DNA of 64,000 bases, taken from the NCBI RefSeq assembly GCF_927904885.1, contig NZ_CAKMNW010000056.1, forward strand, positions 1 to 64,000. Direction: 5' to 3'. Source of the stretch: Candidatus Nitrotoga sp. M5 (lineage in GTDB: Bacteria; Pseudomonadota; Gammaproteobacteria; Burkholderiales; Gallionellaceae). The notes under the pieces were generated by a model. It saw nothing but the letters and a program-made list of their open reading frames with translations, made no database searches and was not told the origin of the DNA. Below are positions 63,797 to 64,000 of the stretch, piece after piece. Both the position numbers and the translations under genes were made by a program. The first letter of the stretch is position 1, and each line of letters opens with the position of its first letter.

Positions 63797-64000
63797 GTGC
63801 CGCAAACGAACCCTGCCATTCTTGTGCTTGCCGATGGAACGGTGTTTCGTGGTGCTGCCATTGGCGTTTCTGGCATGTGTGTAGGCGAGGTGGTGTTTAA
63901 CACCTCGATGACCGGCTATCAGGAGATTCTTACTGACCCTTCTTACTGCAAACAAATTGTCACTCTGACTTCCCCTCATGTTGGTAATGTGGGGGCAAAT
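63797..64000 (+). CDS. carA: Carbamoyl-phosphate synthase small subunit (5' part, cut by window end)
   Basis: Only the first 68 codons are present. They encode the N-terminal domain of the glutaminase subunit, which feeds ammonia to CarB for arginine and pyrimidine synthesis: [19 protein letters not shown], then [20 protein letters not shown] and [14 protein letters not shown], all highly conserved. The start is GTG 63797, with GGAG 8 bases upstream; no ATG fits. The glutaminase domain and carB would lie beyond the window. Confidence 0.93.
   Translation, partial: MPQTNPAILVLADGTVFRGAAIGVSGMCVGEVVFNTSMTGYQEILTDPSYCKQIVTLTSPHVGNVGAN

Overview
This window reads as chromosome of a betaproteobacterium, most like the Nitrosomonadales/Gallionellaceae. 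That placement is an inference from gene families and neighbourhoods (bioB-bioF-bioH-bioC, gpsA-secB-grxC-rhodanese, gpmI-envC-ctpA-moeB, nadK-recN-bamE-dapB-carA) and from moderate base composition. No rRNA or tRNA gene was recognised. The sequence stops inside carA.

Layout. 1-5.2 kb: end of a surface-polysaccharide cluster (GT2 glycosyltransferase, NAD-dependent sugar epimerase, polyprenyl-phosphate sugar-1-phosphate transferase, WbpM/CapD-type dehydratase). 5.2-11.3 kb: apaH, a CNNM/CorC-type membrane protein, trpG-trpD without trpE or trpC, and a nitronate-monooxygenase-like enzyme. 11.3-15.7 kb: accessory stretch with a dead IS630-type transposase, a CsgG-like lipoprotein, an unknown membrane-anchored protein, and a PepSY protein bracketed by a diverged 290-bp direct repeat. 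15.7-18.1 kb: a stand-alone GH13 branching-enzyme-like protein. 18.3-22.3 kb: biotin genes bioB, bioF, bioH, bioC on the minus strand. 22.4-23.6 kb: comF and trmL. 23.7-24.9 kb: a small graveyard (REP hairpin, broken REP-associated transposase, truncated McrB-type N-terminal domain, frameshifted RelE toxin with an intact Phd/YefM antitoxin).

25.0-37.5 kb is the largest system: thirteen tightly coupled minus-strand genes (btuB, btuM, cobO, cobB, bluB, a BtuF-like protein, cbiB, cobD, cobQ, cobU, cobT, cobC, cobS) behind one cobalamin riboswitch. Together they cover outer-membrane uptake, a solitary ECF-type inner-membrane B12 transporter, adenosylation, amidation, aminopropanol attachment, lower-ligand (DMB) synthesis and nucleotide-loop assembly. 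No corrin-ring synthesis genes are in the window, so corrinoid salvage and remodelling is the simplest reading.

38-43.5 kb: a secreted RCC1-repeat protein built as two tandem seven-repeat blocks, followed by REP hairpins, a second dead REP-associated transposase, and small genes (NTF2-like, periplasmic DsrE-like, 4-TM protein). 43.7-49.9 kb (minus): gpsA, SH3 protein, secB, grxC, rhodanese, then M48 protease, SH3 protein and a CHASE2 sensor. 50.4-64 kb (plus): gpmI, envC, ctpA, moeB/thiF-like, a PEGA-like/SUMF1 protein, nadK, recN, bamE, dapB, a decayed DUF4202 gene, and the start of carA.

Scattered through the window is a miniature inverted-repeat element (about 150-195 bp, ends reading AGCAGCCTGTCGGACTTAAA and its complement). 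There are four long copies, plus a very short derivative that forms the end of recN. Nothing here looks like a prophage or a CRISPR array. The most distinctive items are this element family, the double-propeller RCC1 protein, and the single-riboswitch corrinoid-remodelling operon with BtuM and a signal-less BtuF-like protein.
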